DNA from: Amycolatopsis pittospori
Lineage (GTDB): Bacteria; Actinomycetota; Actinomycetes; Mycobacteriales; Pseudonocardiaceae
Length of the DNA stretch: 64,000 nucleotides
Reading direction: 5' to 3'
NCBI RefSeq assembly: GCF_013870525.1
Contig: NZ_JACBXD010000025.1
Location: forward strand, 38,649-102,648
The notes beneath the pieces were generated by a model. That model ran no database searches and was not told the DNA's origin. It worked only from the letters and a program-made list of their open reading frames with translations. This document shows, in pieces, positions 52,448 to 61,070 of this stretch (positions within the stretch are counted from its first letter, which is position 1; each line of letters opens with the position of its first letter). Made by a program: the position numbers and the translations under genes.

Positions 52448-54023
52448 AGCCTCCCGGAAGTTGGGCACGCAGTCGATCGAGCCAGCGGCCGACGGTGTCC
52501 TCGTACCGGCCCGGGTCGTTCCGGCGCTGCGCGTCGCCGACCGACTCGGCGAGGGCGGCTCGGATCCGCGAAGCGTGCTCCGGCAGCGCGAGGACCTCTT
52601 GGAAGTAGCCCTCGCGCATCTGCACGTCCGCGACCAGTTCGTAGTCCCGGGCCGCGTCGGGGACGACGAGCCCGTACGCCTGGCCGGGAGTGGCGCCGGG
52701 CCCGCGAGCGGTGACGACGATGACCGTCGGACGAGCGGCCTTGACGACGTCGGTCGGCTGGGCACCGTGCGCGATGGCCTCGTCGTTCAGCCCGATGTAG
52801 TCGATCGACCTCCAGCCGCTGTAGTACGGGATCGCACCCGCGTCGGAGACCGCGAGGCTCCGCGCCGTCGCCGGGACCTGGGCGTTCGCGAGGCCCTTCC
52901 CGATGGCGACGTGGGCACGCTGGAGGTCGGGACCGTAGTTGGCGATCACCGGCAGATCCGCCGATTCGGCGCCGGTGAACGCGACCCAGCCGACCGCCAC
53001 CGTGCCGACCACGGCGGCGACCCACCGGCGGCCGAGCTGCGCCATCGCCAGCCCCGCGCCGAGACACAGCACCGGGAACGCGTGGAAGGCGAACCGGTGC
53101 AGGTAGTCCATGGTCGGCCCGGACACCGCGTAGGTCATGCCGGTCAGCAGGACGACCGAGCACAGGATCAGGCCCGATCCCCGGCTCGCCTTCCGGAACA
53201 GCAGGAACACGGTCAGGGCCAGCAGCGGAAGGACGAGCCAGAGGGTCGTCTCCAGCCAGATCGATCCGGCGTCGAGGTTGCCGAACTTGACGTAGAAGGT
53301 GTTCGGGAACAGATGTCCGAAGTACGTCCACCGCCAGACGAAGTACCCGCCGCCGACGACGGCCACCGCGGCCACCAGCGCCCACGTCCGGCCGCGTTTC
53401 CGGCCGAGCCACACCCAGACCAGGAAGGCGGGGAACGTCGCGAGCACGCCCTCGGGCCGGATCATGCCGGCGAGCAGCAACAGCAACGGCGGTTCCCACT
53501 CGCGCACCGCGCGGTTCCCGACCAGGTTCACGCCGACGATCGCGGCGCGCAGGACGACCGCCGCGAACGCGATGGTCTCCAAGCCCGCGGTGACGTGGAA
53601 GTAGGTCGGCACGAACAGCAGGAGCGCGCCGCCGGCCACGAGCGCGCCGAGGACGCCGGCCGCGCGGTGCCCGGCGCGGACCAGCATCACGAGGATCAGG
53701 CCGCCCAGGACGACGGACGTCACCTTGGCGACGGTCTCCAGGGGCAGGCCGGCGAGAGCGAACGGGACGTGCCAGAGCATCCAGAGGAAGTTCGTGAAGC
53801 CCTCGATCGGATCCTCGCCCACGTTCCACACGGGACCGTGGCCGTCCGCCATGTTCGCGGAGTACCGGAAGGTGATGAAGGCGTCGTCGATGGTGAGGAA
53901 CCAGGCCGCCCAGCAGCCGACGAGGAAGAGCGCTCCGAAACCCAGCAGGACGGTGAGAAGCCCTCGGCGCGACCTCGGTTCCGGGACGGCGTCGGTCTCA
54001 CTTCGCTCCGCCGTGGTCGTCAT
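52446..54023 (-). CDS. GT-C fold membrane glycosyltransferase (AftB-like)
   Basis: The 525 residues contain about ten hydrophobic segments. The first outer loop carries [20 protein letters not shown], the DD signature of lipid-dependent GT-C enzymes, and is followed by [10 protein letters not shown]. The pattern resembles mycobacterial AftB, which adds terminal arabinofuranose to arabinan from decaprenyl-phosphoarabinose. The C-terminal part (about 370-525) is hydrophilic and probably extracytoplasmic. The ATG overlaps the stop of a small pseG remnant (ATGA). The sugar and acceptor are inferred; the adjacent pseudaminic acid genes leave other substrates open. Confidence 0.75.
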   Translation of the reverse strand: MTTTAERSETDAVPEPRSRRGLLTVLLGFGALFLVGCWAAWFLTIDDAFITFRYSANMADGHGPVWNVGEDPIEGFTNFLWMLWHVPFALAGLPLETVAKVTSVVLGGLILVMLVRAGHRAAGVLGALVAGGALLLFVPTYFHVTAGLETIAFAAVVLRAAIVGVNLVGNRAVREWEPPLLLLLAGMIRPEGVLATFPAFLVWVWLGRKRGRTWALVAAVAVVGGGYFVWRWTYFGHLFPNTFYVKFGNLDAGSIWLETTLWLVLPLLALTVFLLFRKASRGSGLILCSVVLLTGMTYAVSGPTMDYLHRFAFHAFPVLCLGAGLAMAQLGRRWVAAVVGTVAVGWVAFTGAESADLPVIANYGPDLQRAHVAIGKGLANAQVPATARSLAVSDAGAIPYYSGWRSIDYIGLNDEAIAHGAQPTDVVKAARPTVIVVTARGPGATPGQAYGLVVPDAARDYELVADVQMREGYFQEVLALPEHASRIRAALAESVGDAQRRNDPGRYEDTVGRWLDRLRAQLPGG

Positions 54024-54172
54024 TCCGCCATCCTCGTCTTCTCCAGTCGGTCCAGCATCCGATCGACTCCCCGGCCGTCCACAAGAGCCATCGAAACCGT
54101 GGAAAGACCGTTACGCACGACGGTGTCCGACAGCAGGGATTCGAGCGTCTCGACGGCCTTACCGTCGACGAT
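54020..54172 (-). pseudogene. Remnant of the C-terminal end of a second pseG-like gene
   Basis: A 50-codon reading frame ending in TGA (54020-54022) has no start of its own. It contains AVETLESLLSD, then [15 protein letters not shown], which aligns with the C-terminus of the neighbouring PseG (AVETLRTLLRD, then VDGGGVDRVLDRVER) at 24 of 44 positions by direct comparison. The frame runs straight into the ATG of the GT-C gene. It begins inside direct repeat copy B, so it marks an old duplication or recombination break. Confidence 0.75.
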
Positions 54173-54204
54173 GGTAGGGACGATCGAGGACGACCGCAGT
54201 CTTC
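54166..54204. repeat. 39-base direct repeat, copy B, between pseG and the pseG remnant
   Basis: This is the partner of the repeat at 52409-52447, with three differences. It begins 11 bases after the end of intact pseG in the direction of transcription and overlaps the start of the pseG remnant. Confidence 0.8.
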
Positions 54205-54214
54205 GATCCGAAGG

Positions 54215-55303
54215 TCAGACCGGATCTTCGCTCGAACCCCGACCCGTCATCAGGTCGGCGATATCCTCGACCCATTCCTGTTCCGCTTCCCGGCCCTCGC
54301 TCACTTCGATGCTCGGCTTTCTGCCGCCGGTAGGCAGGCAACGCTCTACCCGGTCCAGCACGCGGTCCACACCGCCGCCGTCCACAACGGACGCCGCTGT
54401 CTCCGAGAGCCGCCGCCGCACGCCTGGATCCCGCAGCAAGGTCCGCAGCGTCTCGACGGCCCCGGCGTCCAGCGCCGCCGCGCTCCCCAGGCCGGCCACC
54501 AGCCCGAGGTCCAGTGCGCCTCGGTAACCCGTCGCCTGGTTGCCGACCAGCTGCACGACGCCGGTCGGGACGCCGAGGTAGCACAGCTCCAGCAGCGTGA
54601 CACCGGCCGCGCTCACCGCCACGTCCGTCTCAGCCAGCAGATCCAGCAGGCCGGGCCCGGGCGGCGCGATGCGGAATTCCTGCCCGGGCAAGGCCTCCGG
54701 CACAACCGGTTCGCCGCGCACGAGCACATCGGCGACGAACGGCAGCTCCGTGTCGCGCAAGGCGTGTAGGAGCGCGCTGACCGTCGCGGCCCACTCGGTC
54801 CCGCCGCCGAGCACCACAGTCACGTGTGGCCGCTCCGCAGCTTTACGACCGCCACGCATACTCCGCGCGTACTGGAACGTCTCTCGCAACGGCGCGTAGG
54901 CCACACCCCTGAGCAGCTCACCCGAGCCGTCGTCAGGCCGCGGTGCGGGCGCGAAGCCACTGTCGACGACGATGTCCGCCGCGCGCCTGCCGAAAACGTC
55001 GTCCTCGAGGGAGACCAGGAGAGCTCCGGCGGCGTTCACCTCGTCACGCAGTTCGCCCAGGCCGTAGTGGTCGACGAGCACCACGTCGAAGTCTTCGGCC
55101 AGCACGTCCAGCTGGGTATCTTTCAGCACCGGCACGAACAGGTGGTCAAACCGGGACACCAGCCATTCGGCGTTGTCCACCCGACCGGAGAACACGACCT
55201 CCCAGCCCCGCGCGACGGCGCGTTCGGCGTAGGCGACCATGCGCGAGATGTGGCCCGCGCCGATCGTGGGGGAAGCGTCCGCCCGCAGCAGCAGGCGGGT
55301 CAT
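54215..55303 (-). CDS. pseG: PseG-like UDP-sugar hydrolase of pseudaminic acid synthesis
   Basis: The 362 residues are GT-B-like. The N-terminal signature is RADASPTIGAGHISRM (family GxGHxxR), DVVLVDHYGLGELRDE holds the conserved DHY, and the C-terminal half has ETDVAVSAAGVTLLELCYLGVP. PseG removes UDP from UDP-2,4-diacetamido-trideoxy-L-altrose to give the free sugar used by PseI. The start overlaps the stop of the pseF-like gene by four bases. The last 40 residues after the family domain are charged and unlike other PseG proteins. Confidence 0.85.
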   Translation of the reverse strand: MTRLLLRADASPTIGAGHISRMVAYAERAVARGWEVVFSGRVDNAEWLVSRFDHLFVPVLKDTQLDVLAEDFDVVLVDHYGLGELRDEVNAAGALLVSLEDDVFGRRAADIVVDSGFAPAPRPDDGSGELLRGVAYAPLRETFQYARSMRGGRKAAERPHVTVVLGGGTEWAATVSALLHALRDTELPFVADVLVRGEPVVPEALPGQEFRIAPPGPGLLDLLAETDVAVSAAGVTLLELCYLGVPTGVVQLVGNQATGYRGALDLGLVAGLGSAAALDAGAVETLRTLLRDPGVRRRLSETAASVVDGGGVDRVLDRVERCLPTGGRKPSIEVSEGREAEQEWVEDIADLMTGRGSSEDPV

Positions 55304-56055
55304 CGACCGACCTTCTTCTGTTCGACGTGCGCGTTGAGCGCCGTCAGATCGGGGCGGCGACGAAGTAGTGCGACCACTTCACGCCAGTCACCGACCCGGT
55401 CGCCGAGTTCGGCCACGATTCCTTCGATGACGGCCCAATCCTCCGGCGTGTCCAGCGTCACGCGCAGGTCGTCGGCGGCCGGGCTGACCACGATCCCGGC
55501 GCAGGAGTACCGCTCGGGGTCCGCGTAGATCCCGGACGTGACGTGCTCGCGGTCGGCGCCCCGGGCGGTCTCGATCTGCTCGGCGAGCACCCCGGCGCGG
55601 ACGAGTTCGGCGTCGAAGCCACGCGGGAAGGTCCGCACCAGCACGGTGCTCAGATAGTCGAGGGACGGCTGGGCCCGCCATTGCGCCACGAGCTGGCCGA
55701 TGAGCCCCGGGTCCAGCAGCGGGCAGTCCGCGGTCAGGCGCACCACGGCGTCGGCCGGGTACGACTCGACGGCCACCGCGAACCGGGCGAGGACGTCGTC
55801 GAGCGGTCCCCTGGCGACCAGCGCGCCCTGCCGGCTCGCCTCCTCCGCCACGGCGTCGTCGTCCGGCTGATCCGAAGTGGCGACCACCACATTGTCGATC
55901 CCCGGCGCGGCCGCGGCGGCCCGGACGACCCAGCCCAGCACACTCCTGCCCGCCAGCGGACGGAGCACTTTGCCAGGTAGCCGGGTCGAGGATGCCCTCG
56001 CCTGGATGACGGCGTTGATGACGTGGGCCCTGGGGTCCGGATCCATGGGTGACAT
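55300..56055 (-). CDS. pseF: PseF-like CMP-pseudaminic acid cytidylyltransferase
   Basis: The ATG at 56055 is used; 56046 is possible and the choice is not settled by a ribosome site. The 251 residues begin with the nucleotidyltransferase motif VINAVIQARASSTRLPGKVLRPL, followed by ATSDQPDDDAVAEEA and VVRLTADCPLLDP. This places it in the SpsF/PseF cytidylyltransferase family, which activates nonulosonic acids with CTP. It heads a minus-strand unit with pseG and is divergent from pseB by 40 bases. Confidence 0.82.
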   Translation of the reverse strand: MSPMDPDPRAHVINAVIQARASSTRLPGKVLRPLAGRSVLGWVVRAAAAAPGIDNVVVATSDQPDDDAVAEEASRQGALVARGPLDDVLARFAVAVESYPADAVVRLTADCPLLDPGLIGQLVAQWRAQPSLDYLSTVLVRTFPRGFDAELVRAGVLAEQIETARGADREHVTSGIYADPERYSCAGIVVSPAADDLRVTLDTPEDWAVIEGIVAELGDRVGDWREVVALLRRRPDLTALNAHVEQKKVGR

Positions 56056-56095
56056 GATGGCCTGCGGCAGTAGCACCGAAACGCGGAGGTCAACG

Positions 56096-57079
56096 ATGTC
56101 CGAGCTGGATGGCTCCAGCATCCTGCTCACCGGCGGGACCGGTTCGTTCGGCAAGGCGTTCATCACCTACGCCCTGGCCGAGCTGAACCCGCGACGGCTG
56201 GTCGTGCTCTCCCGCGATGAGCTCAAGCAGTACGAGGCGCGTCAGCAGTTCGGCGACGACCCGAGGTTGCGCTGGTTCATCGGCGACATCCGGGACCGCC
56301 GCCGCCTCGAGCGCGCGATGCACGGGGTCGACTACGTGGTGCACGCCGCCGCTCTCAAGCAGGTCGACACGGGTGAGTACAACCCGTTCGAATTCGTGCA
56401 GACGAACGTCGTCGGCTCGCAGAACGTCATCGAGGCCGCGATCGACACGGGCGTGAAGAAGGTCGTCGCGCTGTCGACCGACAAGGCGTCCAGCCCGATC
56501 AACCTCTACGGCGCCACGAAGCTGTGCGCCGACCGGATGTTCATCAGCGCGAACCACTACGCCGCGACGCATCCGACCCGGTTCTCCGTGGTCCGCTACG
56601 GCAACGTGATGGGCTCCCGCGGCAGCGTGATCCCATTCTTCCGCGCGCTCGCGGCCAAGGGCGAGTCGCTGCCGATCACGCATAAGGAGATGACCCGCTT
56701 CTGGATCACGCTCCCGCAGGCCGTGCAGTTCGTGGTCGACTCGTTCGACCAGATGAACGGCGGCGAGCTGTACGTGCCGCGGATCCCGAGTATGCGGCTG
56801 GTCGAGCTCGCGCAGGCCATCGCGCCCGGTTCGCCGATGCACGAGGTCGGCATCCGCCCCGGCGAGAAGCTGCACGAGGAGATGATCGCGCCGGACGACG
56901 CCCGCCGGACCGTGCGGCTGACCGACCGTTACGTCGTCCAGCCGCATATCGCGGGCTGGGGCTACGAGCCGCCGTCGGGCGGCGAAGCCGTACCGGAGAG
57001 CTTCGCGTACCGCTCGGACACCAACGACCTGTGGCTCGACGCCGACGAGCTGCGGAGCCTGGTCGAGCAGTATGGCTGA
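56096..57079 (+). CDS. pseB: PseB, UDP-GlcNAc 4,6-dehydratase (5-inverting)
   Basis: The ATG at 56096 follows CGGAGGT. The 327 residues have the cofactor motif ILLTGGTGSFGKAF, the PseB-type DIRDRRRLERAMHGVDYVVHAAALKQV, and PINLYGATKLCADRM, the region holding the catalytic site. PseB makes UDP-2-acetamido-2,6-dideoxy-L-arabino-hexos-4-ulose, the first step of pseudaminic acid synthesis. Its stop overlaps the pseC start by eight bases. Confidence 0.92.
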   Translation: MSELDGSSILLTGGTGSFGKAFITYALAELNPRRLVVLSRDELKQYEARQQFGDDPRLRWFIGDIRDRRRLERAMHGVDYVVHAAALKQVDTGEYNPFEFVQTNVVGSQNVIEAAIDTGVKKVVALSTDKASSPINLYGATKLCADRMFISANHYAATHPTRFSVVRYGNVMGSRGSVIPFFRALAAKGESLPITHKEMTRFWITLPQAVQFVVDSFDQMNGGELYVPRIPSMRLVELAQAIAPGSPMHEVGIRPGEKLHEEMIAPDDARRTVRLTDRYVVQPHIAGWGYEPPSGGEAVPESFAYRSDTNDLWLDADELRSLVEQYG

Positions 57080-58205
57080 CTTTTTGCCCTACGGCCGTCA
57101 GTCCATTTCGGACGAGGACATCGCCGCGGTCACCGAAGTCCTGCGCGGCGACTGGCTGACCACCGGCCCGGCCGTCACGCGGTTCGAAGAGGACCTCGCC
57201 GAGCACACCGGCGGCACGCCCGCCGTGGCGGTCACCTCGGGCACGGCGGCACTGCACGTCGCCTACGCGGCAGCCGGGATCGGCCCTGGTGACGAGGTCG
57301 TCACCTCGCCGATGACGTTCGTCGCCACCGCCGCGACCGCCGCGCTGCTCGGCGGCAAGGTCGTGTTCGCCGACGTCGACGCGGACACCGGGAACCTCGA
57401 TCCGGCCGCGGCTTCGGCCGCGGTCACCTCGCGGACCAAGGTCGTCGCGGCCGTCGACTACGCCGGTCACCCGGCGGCGTTGGACGAACTCGGCCGCATC
57501 GCGCACGACAACGGCGCGCTGCTGTTGGAGGACGCCGCGCATTCCGTCGGCGGCAGCTGGCAAGGCAGGCCTGTCGGCTCACTCGCCGACCTCACCACGT
57601 TCTCCTTCTTCCCCACCAAGAACCTCACCACGGCCGAAGGGGGCGCCGTGGTGACGGGTTCGGACGAGCTGCTGGCGCGCGCCCGCGGCTTCCGCAATCA
57701 CGGGCTGGTGCGGGACAAGGCGGCGCAGCGCTACCCCGACGAGGGCGCTTGGCACCAGGAGGTGCACGAGTTCGGCCTCAACTACCGGTTGCCGGATGTG
57801 TTGTGCGCCTTGGGAAGCAGCCAGCTGCGACGGCTCGCCGAATTCAAGGTGCGCCGCGCCGAGATCCACGCGCGCTACACCGCCGCACTGTCCTCTTTGG
57901 ATGGCGTTTCGACACCGGCGGTGCTCGACGGCGCGGACCCGGTGTGGCATCTGTATCCGCTGCGGGTCCTCGAAGGACGTCGCCGCGCACTGTTCGATCA
58001 CTTGCGCGCCAAGGGAATCGGCGTTCAGGTCAACTACATCCCCGCGTACTGGCATCCGGTGTTCGAGGACCTCGGGTACCGGCGGGGGCTGTGCCCGAAC
58101 GCGGAGCTGTACTACAGCCAGGAGCTTTCGCTGCCGCTGTTCCCGGCGTTGACCGACGCCGACGTGGACCGCGTCATCGACGAGGTCCACGCCTTCTTCG
58201 GCTGA
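57072..58205 (+). CDS. pseC: PseC, PLP-dependent UDP-sugar 4-aminotransferase
   Basis: The 377 residues begin FLPYGRQSISDEDIAAV, the usual PseC start. The PLP lysine is in FSFFPTKNLTTAEGG, and AVTSGTAALHVAY and LEDAAHSVGG bind the cofactor. It adds the amino group to the PseB product. The overlap with pseB indicates an operon. A palindrome follows the stop. Confidence 0.92.
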   Translation: MADFLPYGRQSISDEDIAAVTEVLRGDWLTTGPAVTRFEEDLAEHTGGTPAVAVTSGTAALHVAYAAAGIGPGDEVVTSPMTFVATAATAALLGGKVVFADVDADTGNLDPAAASAAVTSRTKVVAAVDYAGHPAALDELGRIAHDNGALLLEDAAHSVGGSWQGRPVGSLADLTTFSFFPTKNLTTAEGGAVVTGSDELLARARGFRNHGLVRDKAAQRYPDEGAWHQEVHEFGLNYRLPDVLCALGSSQLRRLAEFKVRRAEIHARYTAALSSLDGVSTPAVLDGADPVWHLYPLRVLEGRRRALFDHLRAKGIGVQVNYIPAYWHPVFEDLGYRRGLCPNAELYYSQELSLPLFPALTDADVDRVIDEVHAFFG

Positions 58206-58211
58206 GAGCGG

Positions 58212-58257
58212 GTCGTGAGTGGCGATGCGGGTTCTAACCCGAATCGTCACTCAAGAC
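58212..58257. repeat. Imperfect palindrome between pseC and pseI
   Basis: The 22-base arms 58212-58233 and 58236-58257 pair with three mismatches around CT. Left arm starts GTCGTGAGTGG and the right ends CACTCAAGAC. It lies between convergent stops and probably acts as a terminator for both. Confidence 0.7.
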
Positions 58258-58278
58258 CACCTGGACCGAGCGGTCCCG

Positions 58279-59334
58279 CTAGATCAGGCCCCAGGTGAGC
58301 GCGGTGCCCTTCGGGACGTCGGAGGCGAAGGTGCGGCCGAGCACGTTCACGATCTCCGCCGGCGCCAGCCCACCGGCCGGCCGGATCGAGCGGACGTTCT
58401 CCCGCGTCACGGTGTCCCCGGCACGCACGTCCTCGACGACGTAGAGGGAGCGACGCAACCGCAGGCCTTCCTTCTCGCTCTCGCGCGGCCCGATCACCGC
58501 CGAGCCCAGTGCCTCCCAGGCACGGTGCGACTCGGTGACCAGCGCGGCCAGTTCGGCGGGCTCCAGGGAGAAGTCCGAGTCGACGCCGCCGTCGCTCCTG
58601 GCCAGGGTCACGTGCTTCTCGATGGCGACCGCGCCGAGCGCGACGGCCGCGAGCGGTGCGCCGATGCCGGGCGTGTGGTCGGACAGGCCGACGAGCGTCC
58701 CGGTCACGCCCGCCAGGACGGGCAGCCCCCGCAGGTTGCTCTCGGAAGGAGACGCCGGGTAGCTGGCGGTGCAGCCGAGCACGATCAGCTGGTCGTTCCC
58801 GGCTTCACGCGCCGTCCGGACCGCGGCGTCGATTTCGGCGACACTCGCCATCCCGGTCGAGATGATGAGCGGCTTGCCGGTCTTCGCGCACAGTTCGACC
58901 AGCGGCAGGTCGACGATCTCCGACGACGCGATCTTGTACGCGGGCGCGTCCAGGGACTCCAGCAGGTCGACGGCGGTGGGGTCGAACGGGCTGGAGAAGA
59001 TCTCGAGACCCCGGGCACGGGCACGTTCGAACAGCGGCTCGTGCCATTCCCACGGGGTGTGGGCGCGCTCGTAGAGCTTGTAGAGGTTCTCGCCGCCCCA
59101 AAGCGAATGCGAGTCGCTGACCCGGAACGCGGGGGTGTCCACGTCGATGGTGATCGTGTCCGGCCGGTACGTCTGGAGTTTGACCGCCTGCGCCCCGGTT
59201 TCGGCGATCGCGTCGACGATCTCCAGCGCCCTGTCCAGCTCGCCGTTGTGGTTGCCGGACATTTCGGCGATGACGAACGGCGGATGCCCGGCTCCGATGC
59301 GGTGCGCGCCGATCCGGACTTCCTGTGCTGACAT
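58279..59334 (-). CDS. pseI: PseI, pseudaminic acid synthase
   Basis: The 351 residues have a NeuB/PseI TIM barrel: FVIAEMSGNHNGELDRA, VKLQTYRPDTITID, IFSSPFDPTAVDLLE, YKIASSEIVDLPL and GLSDHTPG. A C-terminal SAF (antifreeze-like) domain has RRSLYVVEDVRAGDTVT. The enzyme condenses the altrose derivative made by PseG with phosphoenolpyruvate to form pseudaminic acid. It is the last gene of a four-gene minus-strand run that starts at the GT29-like gene. Confidence 0.93.
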   Translation of the reverse strand: MSAQEVRIGAHRIGAGHPPFVIAEMSGNHNGELDRALEIVDAIAETGAQAVKLQTYRPDTITIDVDTPAFRVSDSHSLWGGENLYKLYERAHTPWEWHEPLFERARARGLEIFSSPFDPTAVDLLESLDAPAYKIASSEIVDLPLVELCAKTGKPLIISTGMASVAEIDAAVRTAREAGNDQLIVLGCTASYPASPSESNLRGLPVLAGVTGTLVGLSDHTPGIGAPLAAVALGAVAIEKHVTLARSDGGVDSDFSLEPAELAALVTESHRAWEALGSAVIGPRESEKEGLRLRRSLYVVEDVRAGDTVTRENVRSIRPAGGLAPAEIVNVLGRTFASDVPKGTALTWGLI

Positions 59335-59364
59335 GGACGAAACGCCTCCCTGACGACGGTCTGG

Positions 59365-59817
59365 TCAGAGCACAGTCTTACGCAGCTTCCGGAATCCGTC
59401 GACGGCAGGCGAGGTCTCGGTGTACCCCGCCCGGTCGAAGAGCGCGGCCGACGCCGCGTTGTCCTGGTGTACGGCGGCCAGCACCATCCGCACCCGGTGA
59501 CCGGCGGTGAAGGCCCGCTCCCCCTCCGCCAGAACCGCGCCCGACAAGCCGCGGCCCCGGCTTTCCGGCGCGACGGTGATGCTGATCTCCCAGACGCCCT
59601 CGTCCTCGCGATCGAACCGGACGGTGCCCACCGGGCTCCCGTCGAGTTCGACGACGTACAGCACCCTCTCGGGCGATTCGAGTACCCCACGCAGCCAGGC
59701 CGAATGCTCGTCGAGTGCGACGACGCCGGACGAGCGCGACGCTTGACGAGTCCGAGGGTCGTTCCGCCACTCCAGCAGCAGCCCCGCGTCGGCCTCCGTG
59801 GCCTCTCGGGCCCGCAC
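59365..59817 (-). CDS. pseH: PseH-like GNAT acetyltransferase
   Basis: The 150 residues start at a GTG three bases after the upstream stop. The fold is GNAT: LLLEWRNDPRTRQASRSS at the start is typical of PseH-type acetyltransferases, and VAPESRGRGLSGAVLAEGE binds acetyl-CoA. PseH acetylates the 4-amino group of the PseC product. Position between pseI and the rest of the set supports the call; a general GNAT cannot be fully excluded. Confidence 0.8.
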   Translation of the reverse strand: MRAREATEADAGLLLEWRNDPRTRQASRSSGVVALDEHSAWLRGVLESPERVLYVVELDGSPVGTVRFDREDEGVWEISITVAPESRGRGLSGAVLAEGERAFTAGHRVRMVLAAVHQDNAASAALFDRAGYTETSPAVDGFRKLRKTVL

Positions 59818-59820
59818 CGG

Positions 59821-60261
59821 CTACTGGACCTGGTCGGCGGTCTCGCGCTGCTGGTCCTCGAGGCGGCGCAGCCGGTCCTCGTACCGGGCGATCCCGGCCA
59901 GCCGGACCCGGATCTGCGCGTGCTGACGCTGGATCTCCTGGATGAGGGTGCGCGCCTCGGCCAAGTCCGGCTTGTCGGCGTGCACCGGCAGGGACAGCGA
60001 CTCGCGCAGGTCCTCCAGCTGGGCTTCCTGGGCCGCGACGCTCGGGATGAGGCGGTCCAGCTCGGCGCGGGTCCAGCGCAGGTCGCCGCGCGCGTGCTCG
60101 AGGCCGCTTTCGGCGCCGTCGAGACGGCGGCGGTGGTCCGCGGTGGCGTGTTCGAGTTCGTTGACGCGGCCGTTGAGGTCGCGGAGCCGCTCGTCGATCC
60201 GGAAGTCGATGAGCCGGGCGATCCGGCCGATCACGCCGCTGCGGAGTTTCTGCACTGCCAT
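59821..60261 (-). CDS. Coiled-coil protein of the pseudaminic acid cluster
   Basis: These 146 residues are almost wholly helical with heptad-like spacing (LRDLNGRVNELEHATADHRR and LIQEIQRQHAQIRVRLAGIA). There is no signal peptide, membrane helix or known domain. GAAGGAA precedes the ATG. It lies between the GT29-like gene (35 bases upstream) and the PseH-like gene (3 bases downstream). It may be an oligomeric scaffold for the glycosyltransferase; this is inference. Confidence 0.7.
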   Translation of the reverse strand: MAVQKLRSGVIGRIARLIDFRIDERLRDLNGRVNELEHATADHRRRLDGAESGLEHARGDLRWTRAELDRLIPSVAAQEAQLEDLRESLSLPVHADKPDLAEARTLIQEIQRQHAQIRVRLAGIARYEDRLRRLEDQQRETADQVQ

Positions 60262-60295
60262 GGGTGGTTCCTTCTCGGGGTGAGCTGGCTGCGGT

Positions 60296-60955
60296 TCAGC
60301 GCAGGAGTTCGGTTTCGCCGGTCTTCGTCCAAGAGTCCAGGAGCCTGCCCTCGGCCGCGATCTGGTGTTCCGGCCCGACGATGCAGGAGTCGCCCGCGGC
60401 GTGCTCCCAGTGTGTCTGGTCCGGGTCGTCGATGAACGAGAACCCGGAGAGGATCAGGTTCGCGTGCGGGAACGACGTGCGCGCGATCCAGGCGGCCAGC
60501 GTCCCGGTGGTCGACCACAGGCCCTCTTCGCGGCTCGGCAGGCCGAGCGCGTCGGAAAGCGGCAGGACGACCTCGCGGTTCGGCACCGGCACGTACCCGA
60601 GGTCCGCGGGCCACCAGCCCGGGATGTCCTCCGGCTCCCAGTGCATCCGTCCCGGCTCGACCAGCAGGTAGAGCCGCTTGCGGTAGTCACGGAAGACGTG
60701 CTTCGTGGCGCGGACGGCGCGGTTGAACACGACGACGTGCACCCGGCTGCCGACGGTCTCCGGTCCGCCCGGCTCGTCCACGACGAAACCGTTGACCCGG
60801 ATCACGAGGTCGCAGGCGTCGATGGCCTTCGCCCGCCGGGGGTCCGGCGGCAGCGGCTGATTCCCGACCACGGCCACCGAACGGGGCTCCGGCCGGTCGG
60901 CGTATGCGGCGAGCAGATTGACCATCAGGCTCGCGTCGCCGAGTGCAGCAGTCAT
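60296..60955 (-). CDS. GT29/sialyltransferase-like protein, candidate pseudaminyltransferase
   Basis: The ATG at 60955 gives 219 residues. The beginning of the domain reads VAVVGNQPLP, then AIDACDLVIRVNGF, as in the L-sialylmotif of GT29 enzymes, which bind CMP-sugar. GSRVHVVVFNR and STTGTLAAWIA (S-motif-like) follow, and HWEHAAGD may hold a late His. It is shorter than animal enzymes and has no membrane anchor. In this cluster the likely donor is CMP-pseudaminic acid and the acceptor a wall polymer, but neither is shown. The gene is divergent from the Wzm-like permease gene. Confidence 0.6.
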   Translation of the reverse strand: MTAALGDASLMVNLLAAYADRPEPRSVAVVGNQPLPPDPRRAKAIDACDLVIRVNGFVVDEPGGPETVGSRVHVVVFNRAVRATKHVFRDYRKRLYLLVEPGRMHWEPEDIPGWWPADLGYVPVPNREVVLPLSDALGLPSREEGLWSTTGTLAAWIARTSFPHANLILSGFSFIDDPDQTHWEHAAGDSCIVGPEHQIAAEGRLLDSWTKTGETELLR

Positions 60956-61070
60956 GAGGGCAGAAAGTACCAGCACACGCACCGCGTTCGGGTGCGAAGC
61001 CGACGGTAGCTTTCCGTGGTCGGGACGGGGTGCCCCAGCCACCATCGGCCCCATCGGTACCCTCGTTCCC

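Noticed and set aside
51885..54527. An 880-codon open frame on the plus strand
   Set aside because: It runs across the epoxide hydrolase, GT-C and pseG genes in the opposite direction and shows only Arg/Glu/Gln/His-rich shadow sequence.
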